A stretch of DNA of 64,000 bases from Listeria floridensis FSL S10-1187 (GCF_000525875.1 NZ_AODF01000009.1:1-64000); one strand, 5' to 3'; shown: positions 27,052 to 37,921, counted from the stretch's first letter. Translations and numbers: made by a program. The notes: generated from the sequence alone by a model not told the origin.

Positions 27052-29290
27052 TTGTTTTTCAGCGTTGTTGCCGTCATCTTTGGTGTTCTTGGAGTTACTA
27101 CGACTCCTTTTTTTCTTTTACCTTTTGTTATTTTTTGTGTTTTTTCAGCTATGAGATCAAAGTCTAAACATTACTTGCTACTTATAACGGTTATCGTTTT
27201 CGCATCGGGTTACTTTTACTGGTTTGATGCTAGCAATCATTCAGATTTATCTCCGAGTTTGACAGATGGGAAAGCGCGAATTGTTAAAGATTTGAAAGTA
27301 GATGGTGATCAGTTTTCAGCTGTAGTTCGGATACAAAATGAAAACGTCTTGCTACGTAAAAAAATAATGTCGAAACAAGAAAAAAATAAGTTGGAACAAA
27401 TTTGTTACGGCGATATCGTAGTTGTAAAGGGAAGTCTAGACAGGCCACAGTTGGCGCGGAACTTTAATCAGTTTGATTACCGTAGATTTTTGAAGCGTCA
27501 ACAAATTCACTGGTGTTTGCAGGCTGAGCGTATGGAGCGAGTTGGGAAGAAGAACGATTTAGGCTCTTTTTTTGAGAACTTGAGGGAATCACTGCGCGAT
27601 TATATGACGGCACATTTCAGTGTGAAGACTGCTCCTTATGCTGCTGCGCTCGTTATTGGCGACAAAAGTTTGTTTGAAGAGGAAATGTACAGCGGCTATC
27701 AAAAGCTTGGCGTAGTTCACCTGCTAGCCATTTCTGGGCTTCATGTCAATCTTTTTATTGCACTTTGCTATGTACTTCTGCTCCGATTTGGGTGGACGCG
27801 AGAACTTGCTGGCACCGTTTTACTTCTTGTTTTGCCGGTTTATGCCTTGATTGCAGGGGCAGGCGCACCTGTACTTCGTGCTTGCGGTATGTCATTTTTG
27901 ATTTTGCTTGGGCTAAAGCTAAAATGGTATTTATCTCCGATTAGTGCCATTTCTGCTGTTTTTCTTGCCAGTTTTTGCTGGAATCCATACATAGTTTTTG
28001 ATGCTGGATTTCAGCTATCCTATGCGGTTTCTTATGCAATCTTGTTGGCTCGCCCCATTTTTCAAACAGTGACTGGCATGTTCAAGCAGGAGTTCTTTAT
28101 TTCGCTTGTTGCTTCGCTTGGATCGGCAGTTGTGCTGCTTTTTCACTTTTTTGAGTTTTCGCTAGCGGGTGTTTTGTTAAATTTGCTTTACATTCCACTT
28201 TTTTCTGTAATAATCGTTCCGCTTGTCTTTTTAAACTTTTTACTGGCGAAGATACCCGTATTGTTTGCTTTACCGCACTTTTCACTTGAAATGATTATTT
28301 GGCTGACTGAAAAGTTGACGGACTGGTTTCAAATTTTAAATTGGACGACTTTTACGGCAGGAAAACCGGGATTTTGGATTATTTTGATTTTAGTTGGTCT
28401 CACATGCTTGATTTTTATTTTGTGGGAGAAACAGCATCCTCGTTTTGCGATTCTTTTCGTACTGGTTTTTTCTAATTACAGCAAAAGTCGCGCACTTTCC
28501 GATACATGGTGAAGTCACTATGATTGATATTGGGCAGGGAGACAGTATTTTGATTCAACTTCCATCGAACAAAGGAACGTATTTGATTGATACGGGAGGT
28601 CGGATGAGTTTTGTGAAGGAAGCGTGGCAAAAGCGAAGAACGGAATCTTCTGTTGGGAAAAATACATTGATACCTGTTTTGAAAGCGAAAGGGATTACTT
28701 CACTCGACAAAGTGTTTGTTACGCATGCTCACGCTGATCACATGGGGGAACTTGAAACATTGGCAAAAGAAATTCGTATTCAAGAGATTTATATTTCAAA
28801 AGGAACGTCTAAAAAAGGAATGCTCAAGCATACTCTCGAAGTGTTGAATAGGATTCCGGTGATCGAAATTGCAAAGGGAGATGTGGTGGGAACTAACGAA
28901 TATCCATTTGAAGTACTTTCACCACGTAAACCATCTGAAAATACGAATAATGATTCGCTAGTTCTTCGGGCACGGCTTGGCGGATTGATCTGGCTTTTTA
29001 CGGGAGATGCGGAACGAGAAATTGAACAGGAGCTGCTTCAAGAAGAGATTCGTGCGGATGTACTGAAAGCGGGACATCACGGAAGTAAAACGTCTTCGTC
29101 AGCTGCATTTGTTGCGAAAGTTCAGCCAAGTTGGGCGCTTATTTCCTGCGGAGTAAATAATCATTTTGGGCATCCAAATCAAGAAACGCTCGCGACTTTT
29201 GAAAAAAATCAAGTGGAAGTGCTGCGGACGGATCAAAACGGCATGATCGTGTACCGTTTTTTTGGTGGCTTTCAAACGAAGCTTAAGTAA
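27052..29290 (+). CDS. comEC: DNA uptake channel ComEC/Rec2 (frameshifted)
   Basis: About 745 residues. An N-terminal membrane part, the OB-like DUF4131 region, the competence domain (LLAISGLHVNLFIAL) and a C-terminal metallo-beta-lactamase domain (VTMIDIGQGDSILIQLP, THAHADHMGELE, LKAGHHGSKTS) are complete. The frame breaks in T6 28466-28471; five T give VLVFLITAKVAHFPIHGE. The start is unclear: AGGAGGG at 27025-27031 is followed at a good distance by ATA (27041), while the first usual start, TTG 27052, is too far. An ATG read as ATA, or a rare ATA start, would add four residues. Confidence 0.9.
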
Positions 29291-29343
29291 ATGCTTGAAA
29301 TGAGGTTGAAGTTCGATTACGATTAACGTGAGGGGTGGATTTC

Positions 29344-30444
29344 GTGATTAAGGAATGGAAAAATATTGAGCAGAAAAAATTAGCGCCTGTCTATCTCATC
29401 ATCGGTGTTGAGGATTATATTATTAATCAAACGAAAGAAAAATTGTTACACGCGGCGCTTAAGGATGAAGAGCTTGAATTTAATTATGCAAACTTTGATC
29501 TTGAAGATACACCGATTGAAGCAGTCATCGAAGAAGCTGAAACGTTGCCTTTTTTTGGTGAAAAGAGATTAGTGATTGCAAGCAACCCTGTTTTTTTGAC
29601 GAGTGAAAAAGCGAAAGGGAAGCTGGAACACAGAACGGAAAAGCTCGAGCAGTATTTGAATGAGCCAGTGGATTATTCGATTTTATGTTTCGTTGTCCAT
29701 GCTGAAAAACTGGATGAGCGCAAGAAATTGACAAAGCTCTTGAAAAAACAAGCTGTTGTGATCGAAGCGAAACGGCCAAGTGAAGCTGAACTTTTAAAGT
29801 GGATTCAAACTGAAGCGGAACAAAATGGTTTTCAAATGGAGCAGACAGCAATCAAACGGTTAGCTGAACTGACAAGTGGGAATTTAACGACAGCGATGAA
29901 TGAACTCAGCAAATTGATGCTGTATCAATTTGAATCAAAATTAATTTCAGTGCAAGATGTTGAAACTCTTGTGGTTCGTTCGCTTGAGCAGAATATTTTC
30001 CTTTTAATTGATAAGATTATTGCGCTTGATACGGAAGGTGCACTGCGGGTTTATTATGATTTATTGAAGCAAAAGGAAGAACCGATTAAAATTATTGCTC
30101 TCGTGGCAAGTCAGTTTCGGTTAATGAATCAACTGCGGATTTTAGAACAATCTGGCACCGGGGCTCAGCAAGCTGCGGGGATTTTGAAAGTTCATCCATT
30201 TCGTGCGAAAATGGCGGCTAAACAAGCTCGTGGTTTTAGGAAAGAGGAGCTTGAGTTTGCGCTATTTCATCTAGCGGAAACGGACTATGAGCTTAAGACG
30301 GGATTTGGTGAAAAGACGCAGAAACTAGAATGGTTTCTATTTAAACTGGAAGATTTTAGAAAAACAAAAAAGGGCCTGAAATTTGGCCCTTTTTTGACAA
30401 ATAAAAAACACCACAGAGTAGTGATGTTTTCATTAATTACTTGA
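29344..30444 (+). CDS. holA: DNA polymerase III delta subunit
   Basis: 366 residues from GTG 29344 (GAGGGG upstream; GTG 29335 overlaps it). [17 protein letters not shown] and [12 protein letters not shown] are typical HolA segments, and the C-terminal collar domain ends [13 protein letters not shown]. It loads the beta clamp. The frame runs through its own terminator (30365-30395) and into the rpsT end, adding about 20 atypical residues. One indel in the A-runs near 30358-30370 would put a TGA within that hairpin, which I think is the true end. Confidence 0.9.
   Translation: MIKEWKNIEQKKLAPVYLIIGVEDYIINQTKEKLLHAALKDEELEFNYANFDLEDTPIEAVIEEAETLPFFGEKRLVIASNPVFLTSEKAKGKLEHRTEKLEQYLNEPVDYSILCFVVHAEKLDERKKLTKLLKKQAVVIEAKRPSEAELLKWIQTEAEQNGFQMEQTAIKRLAELTSGNLTTAMNELSKLMLYQFESKLISVQDVETLVVRSLEQNIFLLIDKIIALDTEGALRVYYDLLKQKEEPIKIIALVASQFRLMNQLRILEQSGTGAQQAAGILKVHPFRAKMAAKQARGFRKEELEFALFHLAETDYELKTGFGEKTQKLEWFLFKLEDFRKTKKGLKFGPFLTNKKHHRVVMFSLIT
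30365..30396 (+). terminator. holA terminator
   Basis: AAAAAAGGGCC/GGCCCTTTTTT with an 8-9 base loop. Also usable for rpsT on the minus strand. Confidence 0.88.
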
Positions 30445-30689
30445 TTTTAGCTGCTAAGCGAGATTTGTCGCGAGCTGCTTTGTTTTTATGAATCAAGCCT
30501 TTAGATACAGCAGTGTCAATTTTTTTTAGAAGCGGCTACGAAAAGTTCTTCTTTGTTGTCAGCACCGTTAACTGCAGCTTCTTCTACTTTCTTGATTGCT
30601 GTACGCATTGCGGAACGTTGAGCAACGTTACGGCTGTTGCGAGTTTCAGTTGTTTTTACACGTTTAATAGCAGATTTAATATTTGGCAT
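30437..30689 (-). CDS. rpsT: Ribosomal protein bS20 (frameshifted)
   Basis: About 83 residues from ATG 30689 with GGAGGTGAATG upstream on the minus strand. [20 protein letters not shown] is the standard S20 start and [17 protein letters not shown] the standard end. The plus-strand T8 30520-30527 shifts the frame; seven give [12 protein letters not shown] broken copy of this single-copy ribosomal gene would be most unlikely in a living cell, so this break is strong evidence for base-calling error. Confidence 0.95.
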
Positions 30690-30928
30690 TCCATTCACCT
30701 CCGTCCAAACTAATCGAGGTAGTATTTATTTCAAACATACCCTTTAAAATACATCAGAACAAATGTTATTATACCTAAAGATGAATGGTTTTGCAATATT
30801 TCTTGCTAATTTTCTTAGAAAAACCAGTGGAATTTTATTTGGCATATTGAATAATCGCGATTCTATTGATATAATCAAGTTTAGCCTGCCATTCAGATTG
30901 AATGAGACGAGGATCAGGAGCTGGGATA

Positions 30929-32767
30929 ATGAAATAAAAAAGAAATGCAGGAAAGACAAGGAAAAATAAGAAATTTTTCGATCATCGCCCATATTGACCA
31001 TGGCAAGTCCACTTTAGCAGATCGAATTTTAGAAAAAACGCATGCCCTAAGTCATCGTGAAATGAAAGATCAATTGCTCGATTCAATGGATCTTGAACGT
31101 GAACGGGGTATTACTATCAAACTAAATGCCGTTCAGCTCTCTTATACAGCGAAGGACGGGGAGACGTATATTTTTCATTTGATTGATACACCGGGACATG
31201 TCGATTTCACTTATGAGGTTTCAAGAAGTCTCGCAGCTTGTGAAGGTGCTGTGCTTGTTGTTGATGCAGCGCAAGGCATTGAAGCACAAACGCTTGCGAA
31301 TGTTTACTTGGCGCTTGATAATGATCTCGAAATTCTTCCAGTCATCAATAAGATTGATTTGCCGGCAGCTGATCCGGAACGTGTTCGTGGAGAAATTGAA
31401 GATGTGATTGGGCTCGATGCGAGCGATGCAGTTTTGGCGTCCGCTAAAGCTGGAATCGGGATTGAAGATATTTTAGAGCAAATTGTAGAAAAAGTTCCAG
31501 CACCAGCTGGTGATATTGATAAGCCGCTTAAAAGCGCTTATTTTCGATTCGGTTTACGATGCGTATCGCGGTGTGGTCGCAAATATTCGGATTGTTGACG
31601 GCATGGTAAAACCAGGGGATAAAATCCGCTTGATGTCAAATGGAAAAGAATTTGAAGTGACGGAAGTCGGTGTTTTTAAACCAAAAGCGACGCCTCAAGA
31701 TGTGCTTATGGTCGGCGATGTCGGCTATTTGACAGCTTCGATTAAAAACGTTGGGGATACGCGTGTTGGGGATACTATTACGCTTGCGAGTAATCCTGCT
31801 GAGGAAGCTCTTCCAGGTTACCGGAAGCTTAATCCAATGGTGTACTGCGGCCTTTATCCGATCGACTCTTCCAAATATAATGATTTGCGTGATGCGTTAG
31901 AGAAACTTGAATTAAATGATTCAGCGCTTCAATTTGAGGCTGAGACGTCACAAGCTCTTGGTTTTGGTTTTCGTTGCGGCTTTTTAGGTCTGCTTCATAT
32001 GGAAATTATTCAAGAGCGGATTGAACGCGAATTTAATATTGATTTGATTACGACGGCACCAAGTGTTATTTACCACGTGAAGTTGACGGACGGATCAGAA
32101 ATTGTAGTCGATAATCCGGCAGAAATGCCTGAACCGGGAGTTATTGAAACGATTGAAGAGCCGTATGTAAAGGCAACTGTGATGGTTCCAAATGAATATG
32201 TCGGGGCAATTATGCAGCTCGCACAAAATAAACGCGGAAACTTCATCACGATGGAATACTTGGATGATATTCGAGTGAGTATTTTGTATGAAATTCCGCT
32301 TTCGGAGATTGTTTATGATTTCTTCGATCAATTGAAATCAAGTACTAAGGGTTACGCATCGTTTGACTATGAACTGCTCGGATACAGACCTTCAAAACTT
32401 GTGAAGATGGATATCATGCTTAATAGCGAGAAAGTCGATGCATTAAGCTTTATCGTGCATCGTGATTTTGCTTATGAACGTGGAAAAAATATTGTTGAGA
32501 AGCTTCGGGAACTCATTCCGCGGCAGCAGTTCGAGGTGCCGATTCAAGCGGCAATCGGAAACAAAAATTGTCGCACGTTCTACGATTAAAGCACTTCGAA
32601 AAAACGTACTGGCAAAGTGTTACGGCGGGGATGTTTCACGGAAACGAAAACTGCTTGAAAAGCAAAAAGAAGGTAAAAAACGGATGAAACAAATCGGATC
32701 GGTCGAAGTTCCACAAGAAGCATTTATGGCGATTCTTAAGATGGATGACGATGAACCGAAAAAATAA
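30929..32767 (+). CDS. lepA: Elongation factor 4 (LepA), three frameshifts
   Basis: About 611 residues. [13 protein letters not shown] (G1), [13 protein letters not shown] (G3), NKIDLPAAD (G4) and the unique LepA C-terminal domain ([33 protein letters not shown]) are present. Three breaks: near 30932 (one A fewer turns the AGGAG-preceded ATG 30929 into [16 protein letters not shown], the usual Listeria start), A4 at 31530-31533 ([17 protein letters not shown] restored), and near 32559-32567 ([14 protein letters not shown] restored). Back-translocating GTPase acting on stalled ribosomes. Confidence 0.95.
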
Positions 32768-32780
32768 ATGGAATGTATGG

Positions 32781-32812
32781 AAAAGCATCTCACGTTGAGG
32801 TGCTTTTTTTTC
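32781..32812 (+). terminator. lepA terminator
   Basis: AAAAGCATCTC/GAGGTGCTTTTTTTT, 5-base loop. Confidence 0.88.
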
Positions 32813-32883
32813 GTAAATGACCAAGCGGTTCGTTTTTTCAAAGCTGTAAAAATAATTAATTTTATAAAAATTCAAGAAATCAG

Positions 32884-32912
32884 TTGTTTTTTTGAAAAAG
32901 ATACGGTAGAAT
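32884..32912 (+). promoter_or_regulatory. Promoter before a 40-codon frame
   Basis: TTGTTT (32884-32889), 17-base spacer, TAGAAT (32907-32912), 24 bases before AAGGAGG. Confidence 0.6.
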
Positions 32913-32950
32913 GAAGTCGTTGCATAAATTATGAAAAGGAGGTATGGATG

Positions 32951-33073
32951 ATGCAAAGCAATCAAATTGAAACATTTCAACGGTTTGTCGGAATGCCAAC
33001 ATTGTTACTTAAAAATGAATTATTTGTTTTTCATCGCTATATCAAACCTTTTTCTGGGAGAAGTGTCTGTTAG
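32951..33073 (+). pseudogene. Short frame, possible gene remnant
   Basis: A good AAGGAGG at 32937-32943 precedes ATG 32951 (also ATG 32948) and a frame of about 40 codons, with EIETFQRFVG-like start (QIETFQRFVGMPTLLLKN) and stop at 33071-33073. Promoter, ribosome site and an opening unlike a leader peptide suggest the 5' end of a longer gene, cut short at the point where gene order changes. I do not recognise it. Confidence 0.4.
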
Positions 33074-33091
33074 CTTCCTTTCTGTGAATTT

Positions 33092-33120
33092 TTGTGCGAA
33101 AAAATGATGACAAATAATAT
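33092..33120 (+). promoter_or_regulatory. Promoter of the ABC exporter operon
   Basis: TTGTGC (33092-33097), 17-base spacer, TAATAT (33115-33120), about 74 bases before the first exporter gene. Confidence 0.5.
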
Positions 33121-33193
33121 TTTTGGGTAATAATGGGCGTAGTTTATAAGTCCATTATTTTTTGTTGTCTAAAAAAGGGAGGGGGCGTGTTAC

Positions 33194-34942
33194 TTGAAGA
33201 TTTTTAAGGATTTAGGATGGTTTTTTAAAGAACAGAAAAAACAGTATATTTTTGGGGTAGCAATATTATTTGTGATTGCGCTGCTGCAGCTTGTTCCGCC
33301 GTATTTGATCGGAAAAGTGGTAGACGCGATTACTTATGACACGCTAACTAAAAACAATTTGATTACGTGGATCGTCATTTTAATTGCGGTTGCAATTTTA
33401 ACTTACCTAGGACGCTATGTGTGGCGGCTGATGATTTTCGGTTCGGACAATAAATTGCAGCGCACACTTCGATATCGTTTGTTCGAACATTTGACGAAGA
33501 TGTCATCGTTTTTTTTCCAACGTTATCGTACGGGAGATTTGATGGCAAGGGCGACAAATGATATTACTGCTGTTCAGCAAGTGGCCGGTTCAGGCGTTTT
33601 GACGCTGGCGGATTCTTGTTTGACCGGAGGAACGGTTATATTGATGATGGCAATCAGTATCGACTGGAAGCTCACTTTGATTGCCCTGCTTCCGATGCCA
33701 CTTATGGTGATCAGCACGTCCGTTTTAGGGAAGAAACTGCATGATCGGTTTCACGGGGCACAAGCGGCTTTCTCAAAGTTGAATGATAAAACGCAGGAAA
33801 GCATATCCGGAATTAAAGTGACGCGGACTTTTGGACAAGAAGAGGAAGATATCGCAGACTTTTCTAAGCAGACGAAGGATGTTGTTGCGAAAAATGTTTC
33901 GGTTGCAAAAGTGGATGCAATGTTTGATCCGGTCATTTCGATCATTGTCACACTCTCGTTCGTGCTATCAATCGGTTTTGGCTCGAAGTTCGTTCTAGAT
34001 GGGACTCTTACGGTCGGTCAAGTGATCGCATTTGTGAACTATTTGTTTCTTTTGATCTGGCCGATGCTCGCATTTGGATTTTTGTACAACATCATTCAGC
34101 GCGGAAGTGCTTCTTACGACCGAATCATGAGTTTGTTCAGTGAAAAAGCGGATATTGTCGATCTGGATGATGCTATAACGGATAGTCCGCGTGGTGCTCT
34201 TGAAGTAGCGCTTGAATCGTTTACGTATCCGGATGAGAATGAGGCGGTGCTGACGGATGTCAGCTTCAAGCTGAATCAGGGAGAGACACTTGGAATTGTC
34301 GGCCGGACTGGTGCCGGTAAGACGACCTTGCTGAAACTAATTTTGCGCGAATATGACAACTATCATGGCGAGATTTCCTTTGGCGCAGTGAAAATCCAAA
34401 AGTACCAAGCAAAAGTTCTTCGCAGTGCGATTGGCTACGTGCCTCAAGATCAGTTCTTGTTTTCAACGTCAGTGCTCGAAAATATTCGTTTTGGTGTACC
34501 AGATGCAACGGAAGAAGCGGTACACGAAATCGCAAGAACGGTTGCGGTGCATGACGATATTGAAGGATTCAAGGATGGTTACGGGACGGTTGTCGGCGAA
34601 CGCGGAGTTTCGCTTTCAGGCGGGCAAAAACAGCGTCTTGCTATTGCACGGGCTCTTCTGATGGACCCTGAACTGTTAATCTTGGATGATGCGCTTTCTG
34701 CTGTAGATGCGAAAACGGAAGAGAAAATTTTGACGAATCTGAAGGAAAGCCGCAGCAAGAAAACGACCATTATTAGTGCCCACCGGCTGAGTTCAGTGGA
34801 GCATGCCAACTTAATTCTCGTGGTTGACGGCGGAAAAGTTGTGGAGCGCGGGACGCATCAAGAGTTGATGCAAAAAGACGGATGGTATGCTGAGATGTAT
34901 CATGAGCAGCAACTTGAGGAAAGGAGTGGGGACTATGAATGA
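33194..34942 (+). CDS. ABC exporter half-transporter, subunit with degenerate Walker B (YheI/BmrC-like)
   Basis: 582 residues from TTG 33194 after GGGAGGGGG. Six TM helices (about 20-310) precede an ATPase with GRTGAGKTT, canonical signature LSGGQKQRLAIARAL and Walker B ILDDALSAVDAKTE, where the usual catalytic Glu is Asp. This is the pattern of heterodimeric type IV exporters such as BmrCD and LmrCD, in which this subunit contributes a noncanonical site. It overlaps the partner gene by 8 bases. Likely multidrug or lipid-like substrate export; counterpart lmo1652 by position. Confidence 0.9.
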   Translation: MKIFKDLGWFFKEQKKQYIFGVAILFVIALLQLVPPYLIGKVVDAITYDTLTKNNLITWIVILIAVAILTYLGRYVWRLMIFGSDNKLQRTLRYRLFEHLTKMSSFFFQRYRTGDLMARATNDITAVQQVAGSGVLTLADSCLTGGTVILMMAISIDWKLTLIALLPMPLMVISTSVLGKKLHDRFHGAQAAFSKLNDKTQESISGIKVTRTFGQEEEDIADFSKQTKDVVAKNVSVAKVDAMFDPVISIIVTLSFVLSIGFGSKFVLDGTLTVGQVIAFVNYLFLLIWPMLAFGFLYNIIQRGSASYDRIMSLFSEKADIVDLDDAITDSPRGALEVALESFTYPDENEAVLTDVSFKLNQGETLGIVGRTGAGKTTLLKLILREYDNYHGEISFGAVKIQKYQAKVLRSAIGYVPQDQFLFSTSVLENIRFGVPDATEEAVHEIARTVAVHDDIEGFKDGYGTVVGERGVSLSGGQKQRLAIARALLMDPELLILDDALSAVDAKTEEKILTNLKESRSKKTTIISAHRLSSVEHANLILVVDGGKVVERGTHQELMQKDGWYAEMYHEQQLEERSGDYE

Positions 34943-36746
34943 AGAGACAATGAATGAAGAATTGACCACGATGACCGGGAAAGAACATCGGGCAGTTTTG
35001 AAACGTTTAATGAGCTATACGAAATATCATATTCCGCTGCTTCTTTTTACAGGGTTTTTAGTTTTGCTCGTAACGGCAGCCGAGGTTATTTCACCGCTAA
35101 TTGTGCGCAGTTTCCTCGACAATCATTTAACACCGCTCAGCTTTGAAATGAAGGCGGTTCTCGTGCTTGCATCAGCTTACATTGGGCTTGAAATCGGAAA
35201 ATTTGTTGTTTGGTACTTTCAACTGTTCTTTTTCCAAAAAATTGCACTAGAAATTGTACAACGGATTCGTGTTGATATTTTTTCTAAACTGCACACGCTC
35301 GGCATGCGCTACTTCGATAAAACGCCGGCGGGGAGCATCGTTTCTCGTGTGACGAATGACACGGAAGCAATTAAGGATATGTTTATCAATGTGCTTTCAA
35401 CGGCGATTCAAAGTTTGTTTATGCTGATCGGGATGTATGTAGCAATGTTTTCGCTGAATGTTCAGCTTGCGCTTTATAGTTTGATTTTATTTCCGGTTAT
35501 CGTTGGGTTGATTATTGTATACCGCAAATACAGCTCGAAATTTTACCGATCGAAGCGTGAAAAACTCAGTCAGCTGAATGCGAACATCAGCGAATCCATT
35601 TCGGGTATGTCGATTGTGCAACAATTCAATCAAGAGCGTCGTTTAATTCGTGATTTTGAAAAAATTAACAAGGATTATTATGATGTCGGAATTAAAAATA
35701 TTAAGTTCAATGCACTTTTGCTTGGGCCGGCGATTGATTTTCTTTATGCAATTGCGGTTGTAATTATTTTGAGCTATTTTGGTGCGGAAGCTTTGATTGG
35801 CCCCGTTGCGATTGGGACGATTTATGCGTTTGTTAACTACTTTGACCGTTTTCTTGAAGCAATCTTCAATGTGATGGAGCGGCTTGCGATGTACCAAGAA
35901 GCGATTACGGCGGCTTCGCGTGTATTTCGAATCATGGATGAAAAAGAAGAAGTGCCTGAGCAGCACCCCGAGGAGGATGCGGTTATCCGCGATGCGAAAA
36001 TTGAGTTTAAAGATGTGTCGTTTGCTTATGACGGAGAGCATAACGTCTTGAAGAATATTTCGTTTACGGCTCTTCCGGGACAAACGGTGGCGCTTGTCGG
36101 TCATACGGGAAGCGGAAAAAGTTCGATTATCAATCTGATGATGCGCTTTTATGAATTTGAGCACGGGGACATCTTGATTGACGACAAATCAATCAAACAT
36201 TATCCGATTGAAGAATTGCGGCAAAAGACCGGCTTAGTGCTACAGGATAGTTTCATGTTCTATGGCAATATTCGTGATAACATTCGACTTTACAATACTT
36301 TCATCACGGATCAAGAAGTCGAGGAGGCAGCCAAATTTGTGCAAGCAGATCGCTTCATCAATTCGCTAGCCGGAACTTATGACCATAAAGTAATAGAACG
36401 AGGCGCTTCTTTTTCCAGTGGGCAGCGGCAGCTGATTTCTTTTGCAAGAACGGTTGTAACGAATCCACAAATTCTAGTGCTAGACGAAGCGACGGCGAAT
36501 ATTGATACAGAAACCGAAAGTTTGATCCAAACTGGGCTGAGACGAATGAGAGAAGGCAGAACGACAATCGCGATCGCGCATCGACTTTCGACGATTAAGG
36601 ATGCTGACCTCATTCTTGTACTCAGCAAGGGGGAGATTATTGAGCGTGGAAATCATGCTGAACTGCTTGCAAAACAAGGCGTGTATCATTCGATGTACCA
36701 GCTGCAAAATAATGGCATGGATCTTGATGCTGATTTGACCGTTTAA
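34935..36746 (+). CDS. ABC exporter half-transporter, catalytically competent partner (YheH/BmrD-like)
   Basis: 603 residues from ATG 34935, inside the end of the previous gene; an ATG at 34887 lies deep in that gene and lacks a site. Six TMs, then GHTGSGKSS, Walker B LVLDEATANIDTETE with the catalytic Glu, and a degenerate signature FSSGQRQLISFART. Together with the LSGGQ of the partner this gives one consensus and one degenerate ATP site, as expected for a heterodimer. Counterpart lmo1651 by position. Confidence 0.92.
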   Translation: MNEETMNEELTTMTGKEHRAVLKRLMSYTKYHIPLLLFTGFLVLLVTAAEVISPLIVRSFLDNHLTPLSFEMKAVLVLASAYIGLEIGKFVVWYFQLFFFQKIALEIVQRIRVDIFSKLHTLGMRYFDKTPAGSIVSRVTNDTEAIKDMFINVLSTAIQSLFMLIGMYVAMFSLNVQLALYSLILFPVIVGLIIVYRKYSSKFYRSKREKLSQLNANISESISGMSIVQQFNQERRLIRDFEKINKDYYDVGIKNIKFNALLLGPAIDFLYAIAVVIILSYFGAEALIGPVAIGTIYAFVNYFDRFLEAIFNVMERLAMYQEAITAASRVFRIMDEKEEVPEQHPEEDAVIRDAKIEFKDVSFAYDGEHNVLKNISFTALPGQTVALVGHTGSGKSSIINLMMRFYEFEHGDILIDDKSIKHYPIEELRQKTGLVLQDSFMFYGNIRDNIRLYNTFITDQEVEEAAKFVQADRFINSLAGTYDHKVIERGASFSSGQRQLISFARTVVTNPQILVLDEATANIDTETESLIQTGLRRMREGRTTIAIAHRLSTIKDADLILVLSKGEIIERGNHAELLAKQGVYHSMYQLQNNGMDLDADLTV

Positions 36747-36747
36747 G

Positions 36748-36777
36748 TTGTTTTTCCCACAGAAGAAGCGCTATAAT
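36748..36777 (+). promoter_or_regulatory. Promoter of the CcdC-like gene
   Basis: TTGTTT (36748-36753), 18-base spacer, TATAAT (36772-36777), overlapping the end of the exporter operon. Confidence 0.55.
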
Positions 36778-36813
36778 GAGTGGCGGATAGCGTAATGTAG
36801 GAGGAATTAAATC

Positions 36814-37296
36814 ATGTCACTTTTAGTATCGATTTTAATCACGCTTTTATTCGGAACGATGATTATTGTCATCCGAATGAAGGCTTCAAAAAGACCTGCT
36901 TCAATTAAAGGGATCATTTTACCACCGATCATGATGTCAACGGGGGCGCTGATGTTTGTTGTACCTTATTTTCGCGTTAGCGGTATTGATATTCTGGAAG
37001 CAGTGGCGATGGGACTTGTGTTTTCACTGATTCTGATCTGGACGACACGTTTTGAAATTAAAAATGAAGAGGTTTATATTAAGCGAACGAAGTCGTTTCC
37101 AATCATTTTGATGACGCTGCTTCTCATACGTATACTTCTGAAATATTTGATCAGTGGAAGTGTTGAAGTTGGGGAGCTGGCTGGAATGTTTTGGATCATG
37201 GCATTTGCGATGATTGTACCGTGGCGGATTGCGATGTATTTTCAGTATAGAGCAGTGGAACGAGGCCTTTCCAGATCAAGTGAACTTTCGGACTGA
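36814..37296 (+). CDS. CcdC-family membrane protein (DUF1453)
   Basis: 160 residues from ATG 36814 after TAGGAGGAA. Four to five TM helices fill it (about 3-22, 33-52, 62-80, 95-112, 125-143), with RPASIKGIILPPIMMSTGALMF typical of CcdC. In Bacillus CcdC lies with cytochrome c maturation genes, but no ccdA or heme gene is here, so the role is unknown. Confidence 0.8.
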   Translation: MSLLVSILITLLFGTMIIVIRMKASKRPASIKGIILPPIMMSTGALMFVVPYFRVSGIDILEAVAMGLVFSLILIWTTRFEIKNEEVYIKRTKSFPIILMTLLLIRILLKYLISGSVEVGELAGMFWIMAFAMIVPWRIAMYFQYRAVERGLSRSSELSD

Positions 37297-37312
37297 AAAA
37301 GCTAGAAATTGC

Positions 37313-37341
37313 TTGTATGATAAGGCTTTCACGGCTATAAT
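37313..37341 (+). promoter_or_regulatory. Promoter of the lipoprotein gene
   Basis: TTGTAT (37313-37318), 17-base spacer, TATAAT (37336-37341). A GGAGGAAA site lies at 37390-37397. Confidence 0.72.
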
Positions 37342-37401
37342 AAGGAAGGTGACATTGAGGTGTCACTTATGTAAAAAAAGGATATTTTAGGAGGAAATAC
37401 T

Positions 37402-37921
37402 TTGAAAAAAGATTGTTATTAGTTTATTAATGGTAGTACTTGCGTTTTCACTAGCAGCTTGTTCATCAGGCGCGAAGGATGACAGCAGCAAAAAAGAAGA
37501 TACTAAAACGTCGACTTCTTCGAGTAAAGAAAAAGTGTTGAATTACTATATGGATGTTGTTTCTCAAATCTCGGATAAAAATGCTGATTTCAGTGCATTC
37601 CAACAAGCACAATCAGCTGATCCGAAACCAACAGATGCTGAACTTAGCGAACTTGCGAAAAAAGGAACTGTTTCAGCACAAGCAGTTTCTGACATGTTGA
37701 AAGATGAAAAAGTGCCTGATCTAGGCAAATCAACTGATAAATTTAAAACTGCTATTTCTGATTTAAGTGCAGCTTACGGACAAGAAGCTGAGGCTTTGAA
37801 AGCAGCTAAACCAGATACTGCAGCTGCAGACGAAGCACTGCAAAAAGCAGCAGATGAAATTGCTAAAATCTTAAAAGATAATGGACTTGCTGGATCGGAT
37901 ATTTTGACGGACACAATGTAA
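37402..37921 (+). CDS. Lipoprotein of unknown function (frameshifted at the start)
   Basis: About 172 residues from TTG 37402 preceded by TAGGAGG. One A too many in 37405-37410 hides the start; corrected, it reads MKKIVISLLMVVLAFSLAAC, a classic lipobox signal peptide. The mature part opens with Ser/Lys/Asp (CSSGAKDDSSKKEDTK), then is Ala/Lys/Glu-rich and helical with no recognised domain. A terminator follows. Surface-anchored; role unknown; counterpart lmo1649 by position. Confidence 0.8.

Noticed and set aside
35643-36164. 173-codon minus-strand frame in the second exporter gene
   Set aside because: Shadow of the exporter coding sequence; composition rich in Arg, His, Asn and Ile with no domain.
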